Shown piece after piece: positions 23,489-32,212 of a stretch of 33,583 bases of DNA. The notes beneath the pieces are model-generated. The model did not search any database and was not told the origin of the DNA. It worked only from the letters and a program-made list of their open reading frames with translations. Position 1 is the first letter of the stretch; the number at the start of each line of letters is the position of its first letter. Made by a program: the position numbers and the translations under genes. Source of the stretch: an uncultured Pseudomonadota bacterium (GTDB taxonomy: Bacteria; Myxococcota_A; UBA796; JAFGLY01); NCBI GenBank assembly GCA_937912125.1, contig CALDOK010000095.1:1-33583 (forward strand), written 5' to 3'.

Positions 23489-24499
23489 ATGCACGAAGCC
23501 CGCCTGATGCTGCTCACCTGTGAGGCCGCCCGTCCCTTCGCCGAGCGGGTGGCCCGGGTGCTCGATCGGCCTCTGGTGCGCACCCGCGAGACCTGGTTCG
23601 CCTGCGGCGAGGGCAAGCTGAACATCGGCGAGCATGTGCGGCGCGGAGATCTCTACGTGTTCCAGTCCATGGTGGGGCCGGGCGACGGCCGCTCGCCCTA
23701 CGACCGCTTCATCATGCTGCTGCACGCGGTGGAGGCGGCCGCGCTCTCCGACGCCGAGTCGGTCACGGTGGTGGTGCCCTACTACCCTGGCGCGCGCCAG
23801 GACAAGCGCAAGGACGGGGGGCGCGAGGGCATCAGCGCTGGGCTCTTCGCGCGGATGCTTCAGGACGCTGGCGCCTCCCGAGTGATCGCTGTCGAGATCC
23901 ACAACGAGGCCATCGGCGGCATGTTCGATCCGTCCCGCTGCCGCCTCGAGAACCTCTACCTCACCCAACGCTTGGCGGACTGGCTGCAGCGCGAGGGCCT
24001 CGCAGGAGACACGGTGGTCGCCCCGGACGTGGGCGGTCTCGAGCGGGCGCGGCGCTTCGCCTCGGTGCTCGAGTCCGACCTGGTGGCTCTGAGCAAGGAG
24101 CGCGACTACTCCACGCCCAACAAGGTCCACCGCGCCACCCTGATCGGTGGCGTCCAGGGCAAGGACGTCCTGCTCATCGACGACATGATCGACACCGCCG
24201 GCTCCGTGGTGGCCGCCGTAGACGAGCTCAAGGCCCACGGCGCGGGCAACGTCACCGTGGCCTGCGCCCACCCGGTGTTTTCTGCACCAGCCTGGGACCG
24301 CCTGGCGGGGCTGGCCGCCCGTGCCAAGGCTGAGGGCTGGCGCTTCGCGGTGGTGGGCACCGACAGCGTGCAGCACCGCGACACCCCGACCTGGTACTAC
24401 GAGTACCCGCTCCACGGGCTCATCGCCGAGGTCATCCGTCACATCCACGCCCGCGAGAGCGTGGCCCACGCCCAGGACCGCGCGTCGCGCTGGGGGTAG
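23489..24499 (+). CDS. prs: Ribose-phosphate pyrophosphokinase (PRPP synthetase)
   Basis: A 336-residue enzyme making phosphoribosyl pyrophosphate from ribose 5-phosphate and ATP for purine, pyrimidine, His, Trp and NAD synthesis. Landmarks are PYYPGARQDKR (the ATP flexible-loop region, usually PYFGYARQDR), VVAPDVGGLERA with the catalytic-flexible-loop context, the flexible-loop Lys/Arg in ALSKERDY, and the PRPP loop VLLIDDMIDTAG. It is about 20 residues longer than typical bacterial Prs, mainly at the C-terminus. ATG 23489 follows a good GGAGG at 5 bases; GTG 23486 is too close to it. It lies 12 bases after the lrp stop and may be co-transcribed with it, though no functional tie is known. 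Confidence 0.93.
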   Translation: MHEARLMLLTCEAARPFAERVARVLDRPLVRTRETWFACGEGKLNIGEHVRRGDLYVFQSMVGPGDGRSPYDRFIMLLHAVEAAALSDAESVTVVVPYYPGARQDKRKDGGREGISAGLFARMLQDAGASRVIAVEIHNEAIGGMFDPSRCRLENLYLTQRLADWLQREGLAGDTVVAPDVGGLERARRFASVLESDLVALSKERDYSTPNKVHRATLIGGVQGKDVLLIDDMIDTAGSVVAAVDELKAHGAGNVTVACAHPVFSAPAWDRLAGLAARAKAEGWRFAVVGTDSVQHRDTPTWYYEYPLHGLIAEVIRHIHARESVAHAQDRASRWG

Positions 24500-24577
24500 T
24501 GGGCCCTACGCATTCACGATTGTGCAGGGGGCTCCTTCGGGAGTACCATCTGCAGCGTGATCAGCCCGAGGTGCCCA

Positions 24578-26650
24578 GTGCGCATTGTGCAAGTCCTTCT
24601 GCCCCTGCTGGCCGCGTGCGGCGGTGACACCTCCATCGTCGAGGTGCCCAACGAAGAGCCCACCGTCTCCATCACCAGTCCCCCCGACGGCAGCGAGTAC
24701 GACGAGGACGTCCTGGTGGCCTTCGCGGCCATGATCGACGACGACCGGGACGCCAACGATGAGCTCTACCTGCTGTGGCAGAGCGACATCGACGGCGTGC
24801 TCCAAGAGGGCTCCTTGGCGCAGCCGGACGGCACGGTCACCTTCGTGACCGCCAACCTCAGTCCGGGCAACCACGCCATCACGCTCACCGCGGTGGACTC
24901 CGAGGCCGCCGAGGCCAGCGATCTGGTGGAGCTCACCATCATCGACGTGCCCGACGCGCCGGAGATCACCATCCTGCACCCGGTGCCGGGCGAGTACGGC
25001 ATCGAGGAGCAGCTCTTCGACTTCTCGGCCATCGTCAGTGACCAGCAAGATGAGCCCGAGGACCTCCTGGTGATCTTCTCGAGCGACCACCCCTTGGTGG
25101 ATGGCGAGTTCTGCCAGGCCACCCCCGACGCCGCTGGCGTGGCCGCCTGTGACTTCGCCTTGCCCGTGGGCGACCACTTCCTCGAGCTCGAGGTGGTGGA
25201 CCTGGATGGCTACACCGGCGTGGCCACGGCCTACTTCGAGGTCATCGCGGGCATCGCCTGGGACGACGACGGCGACGGCTGGACCGAGAACCAGGGTGAC
25301 TGCGACGACACCGATCCATCGGTCCACCCCACCGCCACCGAGTACTACAACGAGGTGGACGACGACTGCGACGGCATCATCGACGACGGCACGGTTGGCT
25401 ACGACGACGACGGCGACACCTGGACCGAGCTGGACGGCGACTGCGACGACGATGACGCCAGTACCTACCCCGACGCCACGGAGCAGTGTGACGGCACCGA
25501 CAACGACTGCGACGAGGTCGTGGACGAAGACACCGTCTGCTACGACGACGACGGCGACTGCTTCTGCGAGGGCGGCAGCTGCACCGGCAGCATCTACGAC
25601 GGCTGCCACGGCCTGAGCACCGGCGACTGCAACGACGCCGATCCCAGCGCCCACCCCGGGGGCACCGAGGTGGCCGACGCGGTGGACAACGACTGCGACG
25701 GGACCATCGACGAGGGCACCTCGGCCTACGACGACGACGGCGACTGCTACTGCGAGTCCGGCACCTGCCAGGGCTCGGTGGATGTCTCCTGCACCACCGT
25801 CTCGGCGGGCGACTGCGACGACGGCAACGACGACATCAGCCCCGGCGAGCCCGAGGTCTGCGACGGCATCGACAACAACTGCGACGGCACCACCGACGAG
25901 GCCACCGCCGTGGACGCCGGCACCTGGTACCTGGACGCCGACGGGGATGGCTACGGAAACCCCTCCTCCTACAGCGTCAGCTGCACCATGCCTGGTGGCT
26001 ACGTCGCCAACAGCTCCGACTGCAACGACTCCTCCGCCAGCGTCAACCCCACCACCTACTGGTACCTGGACGCCGACGGCGACGGCTACGGATCACCCAG
26101 CTACTGGACCCAGCAGTGCACCCAGCCCTCGGGCTACGTGTCCAACGCTTCGGACTGCAGCGACGGTCGCGCCAGCAGCTACCCCGGTGCCACCGAGTAT
26201 TGCAACGGCTACGACGACGACTGCGACGGCAGCACCGATGAGTCCAGCGCGGTGGACGCCAGCACCTGGTACCGGGACTACGACGGCGACGGCTACGGCA
26301 GCAGCTCCACCACCGCCAGCTGCTACCAGCCCACGGGCTATGTGGCCAACAGCTCGGACTGCTACGACTACAACGCCGAGGCTCATCCCAGCGCCACCAC
26401 CTACTGGCGCGTCGATCGGGGGGACGGCAACTACGACTACGACTGCGACGGCAGCCAGTCCAAGTACTACACGTCCAGCTACTCCTGCTCCTATGACTGG
26501 GACGGCTTCTCGTGCAGCTCCTACACCAACGGCTGGAGCGGCTCGGTGCCCGCCTGCGGAGCCACCGGCTCGTACCGCACGGGTTGCTCGGCGTCGTTCT
26601 GGTCCTGCTCCTACTCGTCCAGCTCCACGACCTACCAGTACTGCAAGTAG
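24578..26650 (+). CDS. MopE-type lipoprotein with Asp/Cys metal-binding repeats
   Basis: A 690-residue predicted surface lipoprotein. The short signal MRIVQVLLPLLAAC gives a lipobox Cys at 14. Two Ig/PKD-like domains fill about residues 25-115 and 120-220. Seven repeats of the putative metal-binding motif family (MopE, PF11617-like) run at about 229-625, each with variations of DxDxDG, DCDD, P.A.E.C.G.D.DCDG..DE. These can ligate Ca or other divalent metal and form disulfides. The last ~60 residues are extraordinarily rich in Ser, Tyr, Cys and Trp. GTG 24578 after GAGG decides the start; GTG 24557 is an alternative. Such proteins are typical of Myxococcota-like and some methanotroph genomes, with copper uptake shown only for MopE itself. 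The actual metal here is not known. Confidence 0.88.
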   Translation: MRIVQVLLPLLAACGGDTSIVEVPNEEPTVSITSPPDGSEYDEDVLVAFAAMIDDDRDANDELYLLWQSDIDGVLQEGSLAQPDGTVTFVTANLSPGNHAITLTAVDSEAAEASDLVELTIIDVPDAPEITILHPVPGEYGIEEQLFDFSAIVSDQQDEPEDLLVIFSSDHPLVDGEFCQATPDAAGVAACDFALPVGDHFLELEVVDLDGYTGVATAYFEVIAGIAWDDDGDGWTENQGDCDDTDPSVHPTATEYYNEVDDDCDGIIDDGTVGYDDDGDTWTELDGDCDDDDASTYPDATEQCDGTDNDCDEVVDEDTVCYDDDGDCFCEGGSCTGSIYDGCHGLSTGDCNDADPSAHPGGTEVADAVDNDCDGTIDEGTSAYDDDGDCYCESGTCQGSVDVSCTTVSAGDCDDGNDDISPGEPEVCDGIDNNCDGTTDEATAVDAGTWYLDADGDGYGNPSSYSVSCTMPGGYVANSSDCNDSSASVNPTTYWYLDADGDGYGSPSYWTQQCTQPSGYVSNASDCSDGRASSYPGATEYCNGYDDDCDGSTDESSAVDASTWYRDYDGDGYGSSSTTASCYQPTGYVANSSDCYDYNAEAHPSATTYWRVDRGDGNYDYDCDGSQSKYYTSSYSCSYDWDGFSCSSYTNGWSGSVPACGATGSYRTGCSASFWSCSYSSSSTTYQYCK

Positions 26651-26670
26651 CCCGGCTCCAAGGCCGGGCT
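26649..26670 (+). terminator. Terminator-like hairpin after the MopE-type gene
   Basis: Perfect 8-bp stem AGCCCGGC / GCCGGGCT with the loop TCCAAG, starting in the stop codon of the MopE-type lipoprotein gene. No T-run follows, so if it ends transcription it is not a classic intrinsic terminator; it may instead protect the mRNA 3' end. The stretch to 26752 shows nothing else. Confidence 0.5.
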
Positions 26671-26752
26671 AGGTGCGGGTCGGTCGCGCGATGAGCCACA
26701 CCGAGCCGAGGGGGCCCACCGACCCCTGGGATCAGCCGCAGTGCGGGGTTGC

Positions 26753-27442
26753 CTAGTAGAGGTCTCCGCAGCCGTCGTCGTCCACCTCGAGGGTCTCCGG
26801 ATCGCCGTGCAGCACGACGTCTCCGTCGCCGACGATCTGCACCGTGGCGCGCTCGGTGACCGTGGCGGTGATGTCGCCCGAGCCAGCGTTGTACACGTTG
26901 GCGTCGGCGCTGATCAGCTGGCCGGCTTCAATGCCGCCGGCCCCCGTGTTGTCCATGGCGACCACCTCGGCGGTGCCCGCGAGCAGCATGCGGCCTCGGC
27001 CCTGGCTGATCAGCCGCAGCTCGGCGGTGGCGATGCCCTCGAGCTGGACATCTCCCCAGCCACTGTTGCGGACGTAGTCGAGGTCCGAGAGCTCGCCCTG
27101 GGCGAACAGGTCGCCGGTGGAGGTCACATGGGCGCGGATCAGGCTGGGCATCGTGATGGCCACCTCGCAGGTGGCCGTGGGGACGATGACGATCTCGGCG
27201 GGCAGGTTGACCTCGATGGTGTCGCCATGCACCTCGGTCTCGACCAGGGACAGCAGGTTCTCGTCGCAGAAGACCTCGACGGACAGGGCGGGGCCCACGT
27301 CGACGAGGATGGGGACGCTCGAGTTGTTGCGGACGGCCTCGAAGCTGCCGAGCTCGCGGAGCTCGTTGCTCTGGACTCCGTTGCCGTCCTTGGTGGTGCA
27401 GGCCATCAGGCCGAGGAAGAGGAGAGGGATTGTGCGCGTCAT
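26753..27442 (-). CDS. Lipoprotein with GIN/DUF2807-like adhesin head domain
   Basis: A 229-residue protein with signal peptide and lipobox LGLMAC (Cys about residue 15). The mature part starts with an ELRELGSFEAVRNN motif of the DUF2807 'putative auto-transporter adhesin head' domain, followed by serial short beta-strand repeats of the parallel beta-helix kind (SGWGDVQLEGIA, GAGGIEAGQL, AGSGDITATV, GDGDVVLHG) with periodic Gly-Asp turns. It ends in an acidic DDDGCGDLY tail. Probably outer-membrane anchored; the binding partner is unknown. The upstream region 27443-27664 is A/T-rich and carries the 27575-27594 dyad. It converges with the MopE-type gene. Confidence 0.85.
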   Translation of the reverse strand: MTRTIPLLFLGLMACTTKDGNGVQSNELRELGSFEAVRNNSSVPILVDVGPALSVEVFCDENLLSLVETEVHGDTIEVNLPAEIVIVPTATCEVAITMPSLIRAHVTSTGDLFAQGELSDLDYVRNSGWGDVQLEGIATAELRLISQGRGRMLLAGTAEVVAMDNTGAGGIEAGQLISADANVYNAGSGDITATVTERATVQIVGDGDVVLHGDPETLEVDDDGCGDLY

Positions 27443-27574
27443 GGGGGCTCTCCGGACGTGGGTGCTGTGACGTGGTGCTGTGGATCGGACACCGTGGGCT
27501 CAGGGCGGTGTCACCATCATTGTGGCCACAGAACAGGTCAAGGGTCTGCCAAGACTGCGAAAACCACGAAAAAT

Positions 27575-27594
27575 GACAATCAGTGATATTTGTC
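27575..27594. promoter_or_regulatory. Inverted repeat GACAA-N10-TTGTC upstream of the lipoprotein gene
   Basis: A 5-bp-arm dyad of 20 bases total within the most A/T-rich stretch of the surrounding several kb, about 130 bases upstream of the DUF2807-like lipoprotein. Position and composition suit a promoter or operator. Arms are short, so chance is not excluded. Nothing else supported is in 27443-27664. Confidence 0.3.
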
Positions 27595-27664
27595 CCAATA
27601 CTGTCATGGGTGCGTACGCTCACCCAAACGCCTCTACGGCAGGCAAGTCTGGGCCGAAAGCCGC

Positions 27665-28786
27665 TTATCGGGGAGCTGGCAGCGTGCCGTTCGCCAACAG
27701 CCAGGCCGCCAATTCCTGGCCGTACCAGGCGTTGACCTGCGGGGCGGGGTGCAGATCGCGGTACTCTGGGGGGCGCCCCGCGGAGTCCAGGGTGAAGACC
27801 GGCACGTCGAGGCCCGATGCGTAGAGGTGGTGGATCATGCTCGGGGTGGCGGGAGCCCCGAACAGCATCGTCCTGTACCGGGGCGCCAGGTCCTGGATGC
27901 AGGCGCGGGCGGGGTCGTCCGCGAGGTCCGGGGGGGCGCCGCCGGCTTGGGGGGCAGCGCTACCGGCCGGAGGGGGGGCGTCGCCGGGCTCGGGAGGGGC
28001 GATCGCCGCACCCTGGGGTTGGCTGATGCCCCAGCGCTGCCCGTGCAGGCGTGCCACCAGCGCCAGCCGGGCCAGGGCCGAGCGCTTGGACAGCCACAGG
28101 GCTGCGCCGCCCGCGGGGGAGCCGGGCAGGGCCAGGGCGGATGGGGGGAACGCCTCGCGCCACAGGCGGTCGTCGTCAGGGAAGTAGGCGGCCAGGCTTG
28201 GGCTGTGGGGGTGGATGTGGCGGGGCAGATCGAAGTTGCTCAGGGCCAGGATCACCAGATCGGGCTGGTAGCGCAGGGCGGACAGCTGGGCGCGGTGGCA
28301 GATCTGCCAGGGGTTGTAGGCGGCGATGCCCCCGTTCCAGACCTCGACGTCACTTCGCCCGGCGGCGTGCAGGCTGCGCTCGAGGGCCGCCGGCCAGGTG
28401 TCGTCGTCCTCGACCTGGGGCCCGAAGACGTTCGAGGCCCCAAAGACCATCACTCGGGTGGCTCCGGTGGGCTTCTGAACGGCGTACTCGGGGCCGCGGA
28501 AGCCTTGGCCGTTGAAGCCGATGTCCACCTGGCCAAAGGGACCCGTCACCGCGGCCCGTGCCCCTGGCACCGGGTCCCGCGCCAGGACGGGGTCCAGCGA
28601 TGGCTGGCTGAGCTCGCACAGGGGGCACTCCACCCGAGGCAGCAGCTCGCCCAGCAGCTTCCAGTCCAGCCCGGTGATGCGCAGGAAGCCCTCACCGACC
28701 AGCAGCCCCAGGATCAGGCCGGCGGCGAGCAGGACGGGGCCCAGGACAGGGCGGTGTGGGCGAGGCCGGGGCGGCGGAGCTTGCAT
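27665..28786 (-). CDS. Membrane-anchored SGNH/GDSL-type hydrolase
   Basis: A 373-residue protein with a basic Pro-rich N-terminus and one transmembrane segment (about 14-32), so the catalytic part is likely periplasmic. SGNH blocks can be assigned in order: block I VFGASNVFG (nucleophile Ser), block II Gly in WNGGIAAYN, block III Asn in LALSNFD, block V Asp/His in DLHPAP near the C-terminus. A Pro/Ala/Gly-rich low-complexity linker at about 255-285 interrupts the fold. Family members are esterases, lipases or O-acetyl transferases/esterases on glycans; the substrate is unknown. It is divergent from the icmF gene across 108 bases. Confidence 0.82.
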   Translation of the reverse strand: MQAPPPRPRPHRPVLGPVLLAAGLILGLLVGEGFLRITGLDWKLLGELLPRVECPLCELSQPSLDPVLARDPVPGARAAVTGPFGQVDIGFNGQGFRGPEYAVQKPTGATRVMVFGASNVFGPQVEDDDTWPAALERSLHAAGRSDVEVWNGGIAAYNPWQICHRAQLSALRYQPDLVILALSNFDLPRHIHPHSPSLAAYFPDDDRLWREAFPPSALALPGSPAGGAALWLSKRSALARLALVARLHGQRWGISQPQGAAIAPPEPGDAPPPAGSAAPQAGGAPPDLADDPARACIQDLAPRYRTMLFGAPATPSMIHHLYASGLDVPVFTLDSAGRPPEYRDLHPAPQVNAWYGQELAAWLLANGTLPAPR

Positions 28787-28802
28787 GGGATCAAGCTAAC
28801 CG

Positions 28803-28868
28803 TCAGGGCTGGCGCGATGGAGCGCCGAGCGGCCCTGAAAGGGTGGGGGCGGCGGGTTACGACCCGCC
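28803..28868 (+). promoter_or_regulatory. Structured leader upstream of icmF (two stem-loops)
   Basis: First element: outer stem TCAGGGC (28803-28809) with GCCCTGA (28832-28838) enclosing an inner stem GGCGC/GCGCC (28811-28815 / 28822-28826). Second element: 7-bp stem GGCGGGT/ACCCGCC (28851-28857 / 28862-28868) closed by a TACG tetraloop of the stable UNCG class. It ends 26 bases before the icmF start. It could be a cis-acting RNA; it does not match a cobalamin riboswitch box as far as I can see. GC-rich sequence forms such stems easily. Confidence 0.35.
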
Positions 28869-28894
28869 CTCTCTGCAGCCTCCGCGAGGACCCC

Positions 28895-31800
28895 ATGCGC
28901 CCAGAGTCCGACTACGTCCGCCTGGTCACCGCCGCCAGCCTGTTCGACGGCCACGACGCCTCCATCAACATCATCCGGCGCATCCTGCAGGCCGCCGGCG
29001 CCGAGGTGATCCACCTGGGCCACAACCGGGGTGTCGAGGAGATCGTCGAGGCCGCCATCGACGAGGACGTACACGGCATCGCCGTGAGCTCCTACCAGGG
29101 CGGCCACATGGAGTTCTTCAGGTATATGAAGGACATGCTGGTGCAGCGCGGCGCAGGCCACATCAAGATCTTCGGCGGCGGCGGTGGCGTGATCGTGCCT
29201 GAGGAGTGCGATGAGCTCCACGCCAGCGGGATCGACCGCATCTACTCTCCCGAAGACGGGCGTCGCATGGGCCTGCCGGGCATCATCGACGACATGATCG
29301 CCCGCTGCGATCAGAACCTCTACGCCGACGCCGGCTACACCCACACCGACCTGGCGCAGGGCAAGGTCACCGCCATCGCCCGAGCCCTCACGCTCATCGA
29401 GGGCGAGACCCATCGGCCAGGCACCGTGCCCGCCGACCTGCGCGCGGCCATCGACGCGGTGCCCGACGATCACCGGGTGCCCGTGCTGGGCGTCACCGGC
29501 ACCGGCGGCGCCGGCAAGTCGTCCCTCATCGACGAGCTGGTGCGCCGCTACCGCGCCGACTTCCCCGAGCACCGCATCGCTATCCTGGCGGTGGACCCCT
29601 CCCGCAAGCGCAAGGGCGGGGCCCTGCTGGGCGACCGCATCCGCATGAACGCCATCCACGGCGCTGGCTGCTTCCTCCGCAGCTTCGCCACCCGGGGCAA
29701 CAAGGGCGAGCTGTCCGCTTCCATCAAGGACGCCATCGCGGTGTGCAAGCTGGGGGGGTTCGATCTGATCATCGTCGAGACCTCGGGCATCGGCCAGGGT
29801 GACTCGGACATCGTGGATGTCACCGACCTGTCCATCTACGTGATGACCCCCGAGTTCGGCGCCGCGAGCCAGCTAGAGAAGATCGAGATGCTGGGCTGCG
29901 CCGACGCGGTGGTGCTCAACAAGTTCGAGCGCTACGGCGGCGAGGACGCCTTCCGCGATGTGCGCAAGCAGCTCAAGCGCGAGCACGAGGCCTGGGCCAC
30001 CCCCGACGACGAGCTGCCCGCCTTCGCCACCATCGCCAGCCAGTTCCACGACGAGGGCGTGAACGCCCTGTACCTGTTCCTGCTGGGCAAGCTGGGCGAG
30101 TTCTCGGGGCGCGGCTACCCCTCATCGCTGACCGCCCCTGCCAGCCGCTCCACCCCGCCCCGCCGCCGCATCATCCCTCCGGATCGCGAGCGCTACCTGG
30201 GCGAGATCGCCCAGACCGTGCGGGACTACAAGGCCTGGGCCAAGGACCAGGCCAACATCGCCCGCCGCGCCGGCCACCTCGAGGGTGCTGCTCTGGAATT
30301 GGGCCTTGACCGACCTACGGCGGCCAAGGCCGGTGACGTTCGAACCGACAGCGCCGATGGCGCTGCGGCTCAACGCCACCCCGAGGACCTGTCCGTACAG
30401 CTGCGAGCAAGGGCCGAAGCATTGCGCGACAGCATGGACGAGCAGTCCCGCGCCTGGCTCGATGCCTGGCCCGCCACCAAGGAGGCCTGGTCGGGGGACG
30501 AGTTCGTCTACCACGTGCGCGGCCGTGAGATCCGCCAGCCGCTCAAGGTCGAGAGCCTGGCCCGCACCATGATCCCCCGGGTGTCCCTGCCCCGCTACTC
30601 CGACCCCGGCGACCTGCTGTACTGGGGACTCACCGAGAACCTCCCCGGTGCCTTCCCCTTCACCGCCGGCGTGTTCCCCCTCAAGCGCACCGCCGAAGAC
30701 CCCAAGCGCATGTTCGCGGGCGAGGGCCCCCCCATCCGCACCAACAAGCGCTTCCACTACCTGTGCGAAGGCGAGCCCGCCAAGCGCCTGTCCACCGCCT
30801 TCGACTCGGTCACCCTGTACGGACAGGACCCAGACGAGCGCCCGGACATCTGGGGCAAGGTGGGCGAGTCCGGCGTGTCGGTGCCCACCCTGGACGACAT
30901 CAAGATCCTCTACGGCGGCTTCGATCTGTGCCACCCCATGACCTCGGTCTCCATGACCGTCAACGGGCCCGCCCCCATCATGCTGGCCATGTTCATGAAC
31001 TGCGCCATCGATCAGCAGGTGGACAAGTTCGTGGCCGAGCACCAGCGCCAGCCCAGCACCGACGAGTGGGACGCCATCAGGGCCGCCACCCTCGCCAACG
31101 TCCGCGGCACCGTCCAGGCCGACATCCTCAAGGAAGATCAGGGCCAGAACACCTGCATTTTCTCCACCGAGTTCGCCCTGCGCATGATGGGCGACATCCA
31201 GCAGTACTTCACCGACAACGGCGTGCGGAACTACTACTCGGTGTCCATCAGCGGCTACCACATCGCCGAAGCCGGCGCGAACACCATCAGCCAGCTGGCC
31301 TTCACCCTGGCCAACGGGCTCACCTACGTCGAGTACTACCTGTCCCGGGGCATGGACATCGACGGCTTCGGGCCCAACCTGTCCTTCTTCTTCGCCGTGG
31401 GCGTGGACCCGGAGTTCACCGTCATGGGCCGCGTCGCCCGCCGCATCTGGGCCACGGTCATGGACCGCAAGTACGGGGCCTCCGAGCGCGCTCAGAAGCT
31501 CAAGTACCACATCCAGACCTCCGGCCGATCCCTGCACGCCCGGGACATCCAGTTCAACGACATCCGCACCACCCTGCAGGCCCTGCTGGCGTTCTACGAC
31601 AACTGCAACAGCCTGCACACCAACGCCTACGACGAGGCCATCACCACCCCGACGGAAGAGTCCGTGCGCCGGGCCATGGCGGTGCAGCTGATCATCTCCA
31701 AGGAGTTCGGCCTGACCAAGAACGAGAACCCGCTGCAGGGTTCGTTCATCGTCGAGGAGCTCACGGAACTGGTGGAAGAAGCCGTGCTGCGGGAGTTCGA

Positions 31801-32212
31801 GCACATCAGCCGTCGCGGCGGCGTGCTGGGGGCCATGGAGACCGGCTACCAGCGGGGCAAGATCCAGGAAGAGTCCCTGTACTACGAGCACAAGAAGCAC
31901 GACGGGTCGTACCCCATCGTGGGCATCAACACCTTCCTTGACCCCGCCACCCTGGCCGACGACTACGTGCAGCCCGACATCGAGCTGCGCCGGGCCACGC
32001 CGGAAGAGAAGAACAGCCAGCTCGCGGCTCTGCGGGACTTCCAGGCCCGCCACGCCGATGAATGCCCGGCGGCCCTCGAGCGGCTCAAGCAGGTCGCCGT
32101 CGATGGCGGCAACATCTTCGAGGAGATGATGCAGACCGTGCGGGTGGCCAGCCTGGGCCAGATCTCCAAGGCCCTGTTCGAGGTGGGCGGCGAGTACCGC
32201 CGGAACCTGTGA
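28895..32212 (+). CDS. icmF: Fused isobutyryl-CoA mutase (IcmF: B12 domain, G-protein chaperone, mutase)
   Basis: A 1105-residue adenosylcobalamin enzyme interconverting isobutyryl-CoA and n-butyryl-CoA. Residues 1-~135 are the B12 domain with the cobalt-ligand His H20 in FDGHDASIN. The MeaI-like GTPase chaperone follows, with P-loop GTGGAGKS at 202-209. A linker leads to the mutase TIM barrel at about 540-1105. The two residues separating IcmF from methylmalonyl-CoA mutase are both of the IcmF type: F607 in MFAGEG (Tyr in MCM) and Q751 in GQNTCIF (Arg in MCM). Each is exactly 9 positions after the Geobacillus IcmF residues F598 and Q742. ATG 28895 with GAGGA upstream is the start; the open frame from 27590 is not. 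Its stop overlaps the next start (GTGA). Confidence 0.95.
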   Translation: MRPESDYVRLVTAASLFDGHDASINIIRRILQAAGAEVIHLGHNRGVEEIVEAAIDEDVHGIAVSSYQGGHMEFFRYMKDMLVQRGAGHIKIFGGGGGVIVPEECDELHASGIDRIYSPEDGRRMGLPGIIDDMIARCDQNLYADAGYTHTDLAQGKVTAIARALTLIEGETHRPGTVPADLRAAIDAVPDDHRVPVLGVTGTGGAGKSSLIDELVRRYRADFPEHRIAILAVDPSRKRKGGALLGDRIRMNAIHGAGCFLRSFATRGNKGELSASIKDAIAVCKLGGFDLIIVETSGIGQGDSDIVDVTDLSIYVMTPEFGAASQLEKIEMLGCADAVVLNKFERYGGEDAFRDVRKQLKREHEAWATPDDELPAFATIASQFHDEGVNALYLFLLGKLGEFSGRGYPSSLTAPASRSTPPRRRIIPPDRERYLGEIAQTVRDYKAWAKDQANIARRAGHLEGAALELGLDRPTAAKAGDVRTDSADGAAAQRHPEDLSVQLRARAEALRDSMDEQSRAWLDAWPATKEAWSGDEFVYHVRGREIRQPLKVESLARTMIPRVSLPRYSDPGDLLYWGLTENLPGAFPFTAGVFPLKRTAEDPKRMFAGEGPPIRTNKRFHYLCEGEPAKRLSTAFDSVTLYGQDPDERPDIWGKVGESGVSVPTLDDIKILYGGFDLCHPMTSVSMTVNGPAPIMLAMFMNCAIDQQVDKFVAEHQRQPSTDEWDAIRAATLANVRGTVQADILKEDQGQNTCIFSTEFALRMMGDIQQYFTDNGVRNYYSVSISGYHIAEAGANTISQLAFTLANGLTYVEYYLSRGMDIDGFGPNLSFFFAVGVDPEFTVMGRVARRIWATVMDRKYGASERAQKLKYHIQTSGRSLHARDIQFNDIRTTLQALLAFYDNCNSLHTNAYDEAITTPTEESVRRAMAVQLIISKEFGLTKNENPLQGSFIVEELTELVEEAVLREFEHISRRGGVLGAMETGYQRGKIQEESLYYEHKKHDGSYPIVGINTFLDPATLADDYVQPDIELRRATPEEKNSQLAALRDFQARHADECPAALERLKQVAVDGGNIFEEMMQTVRVASLGQISKALFEVGGEYRRNL

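Noticed and set aside
24531..24544. TTCG-loop hairpin after prs as terminator
   Set aside because: Only four Watson-Crick pairs plus a G-T wobble and no T-run; too weak to list.
27590..28894. 435-residue N-terminal extension of icmF
   Set aside because: It runs antisense through the SGNH hydrolase gene and lacks any domain; ATG 28895 has a ribosome-binding site and matches the family start.
28787..28894. Cobalamin riboswitch before icmF
   Set aside because: The interval is only 108 bases and no B12-box-like sequence is visible; only generic stem-loops remain.
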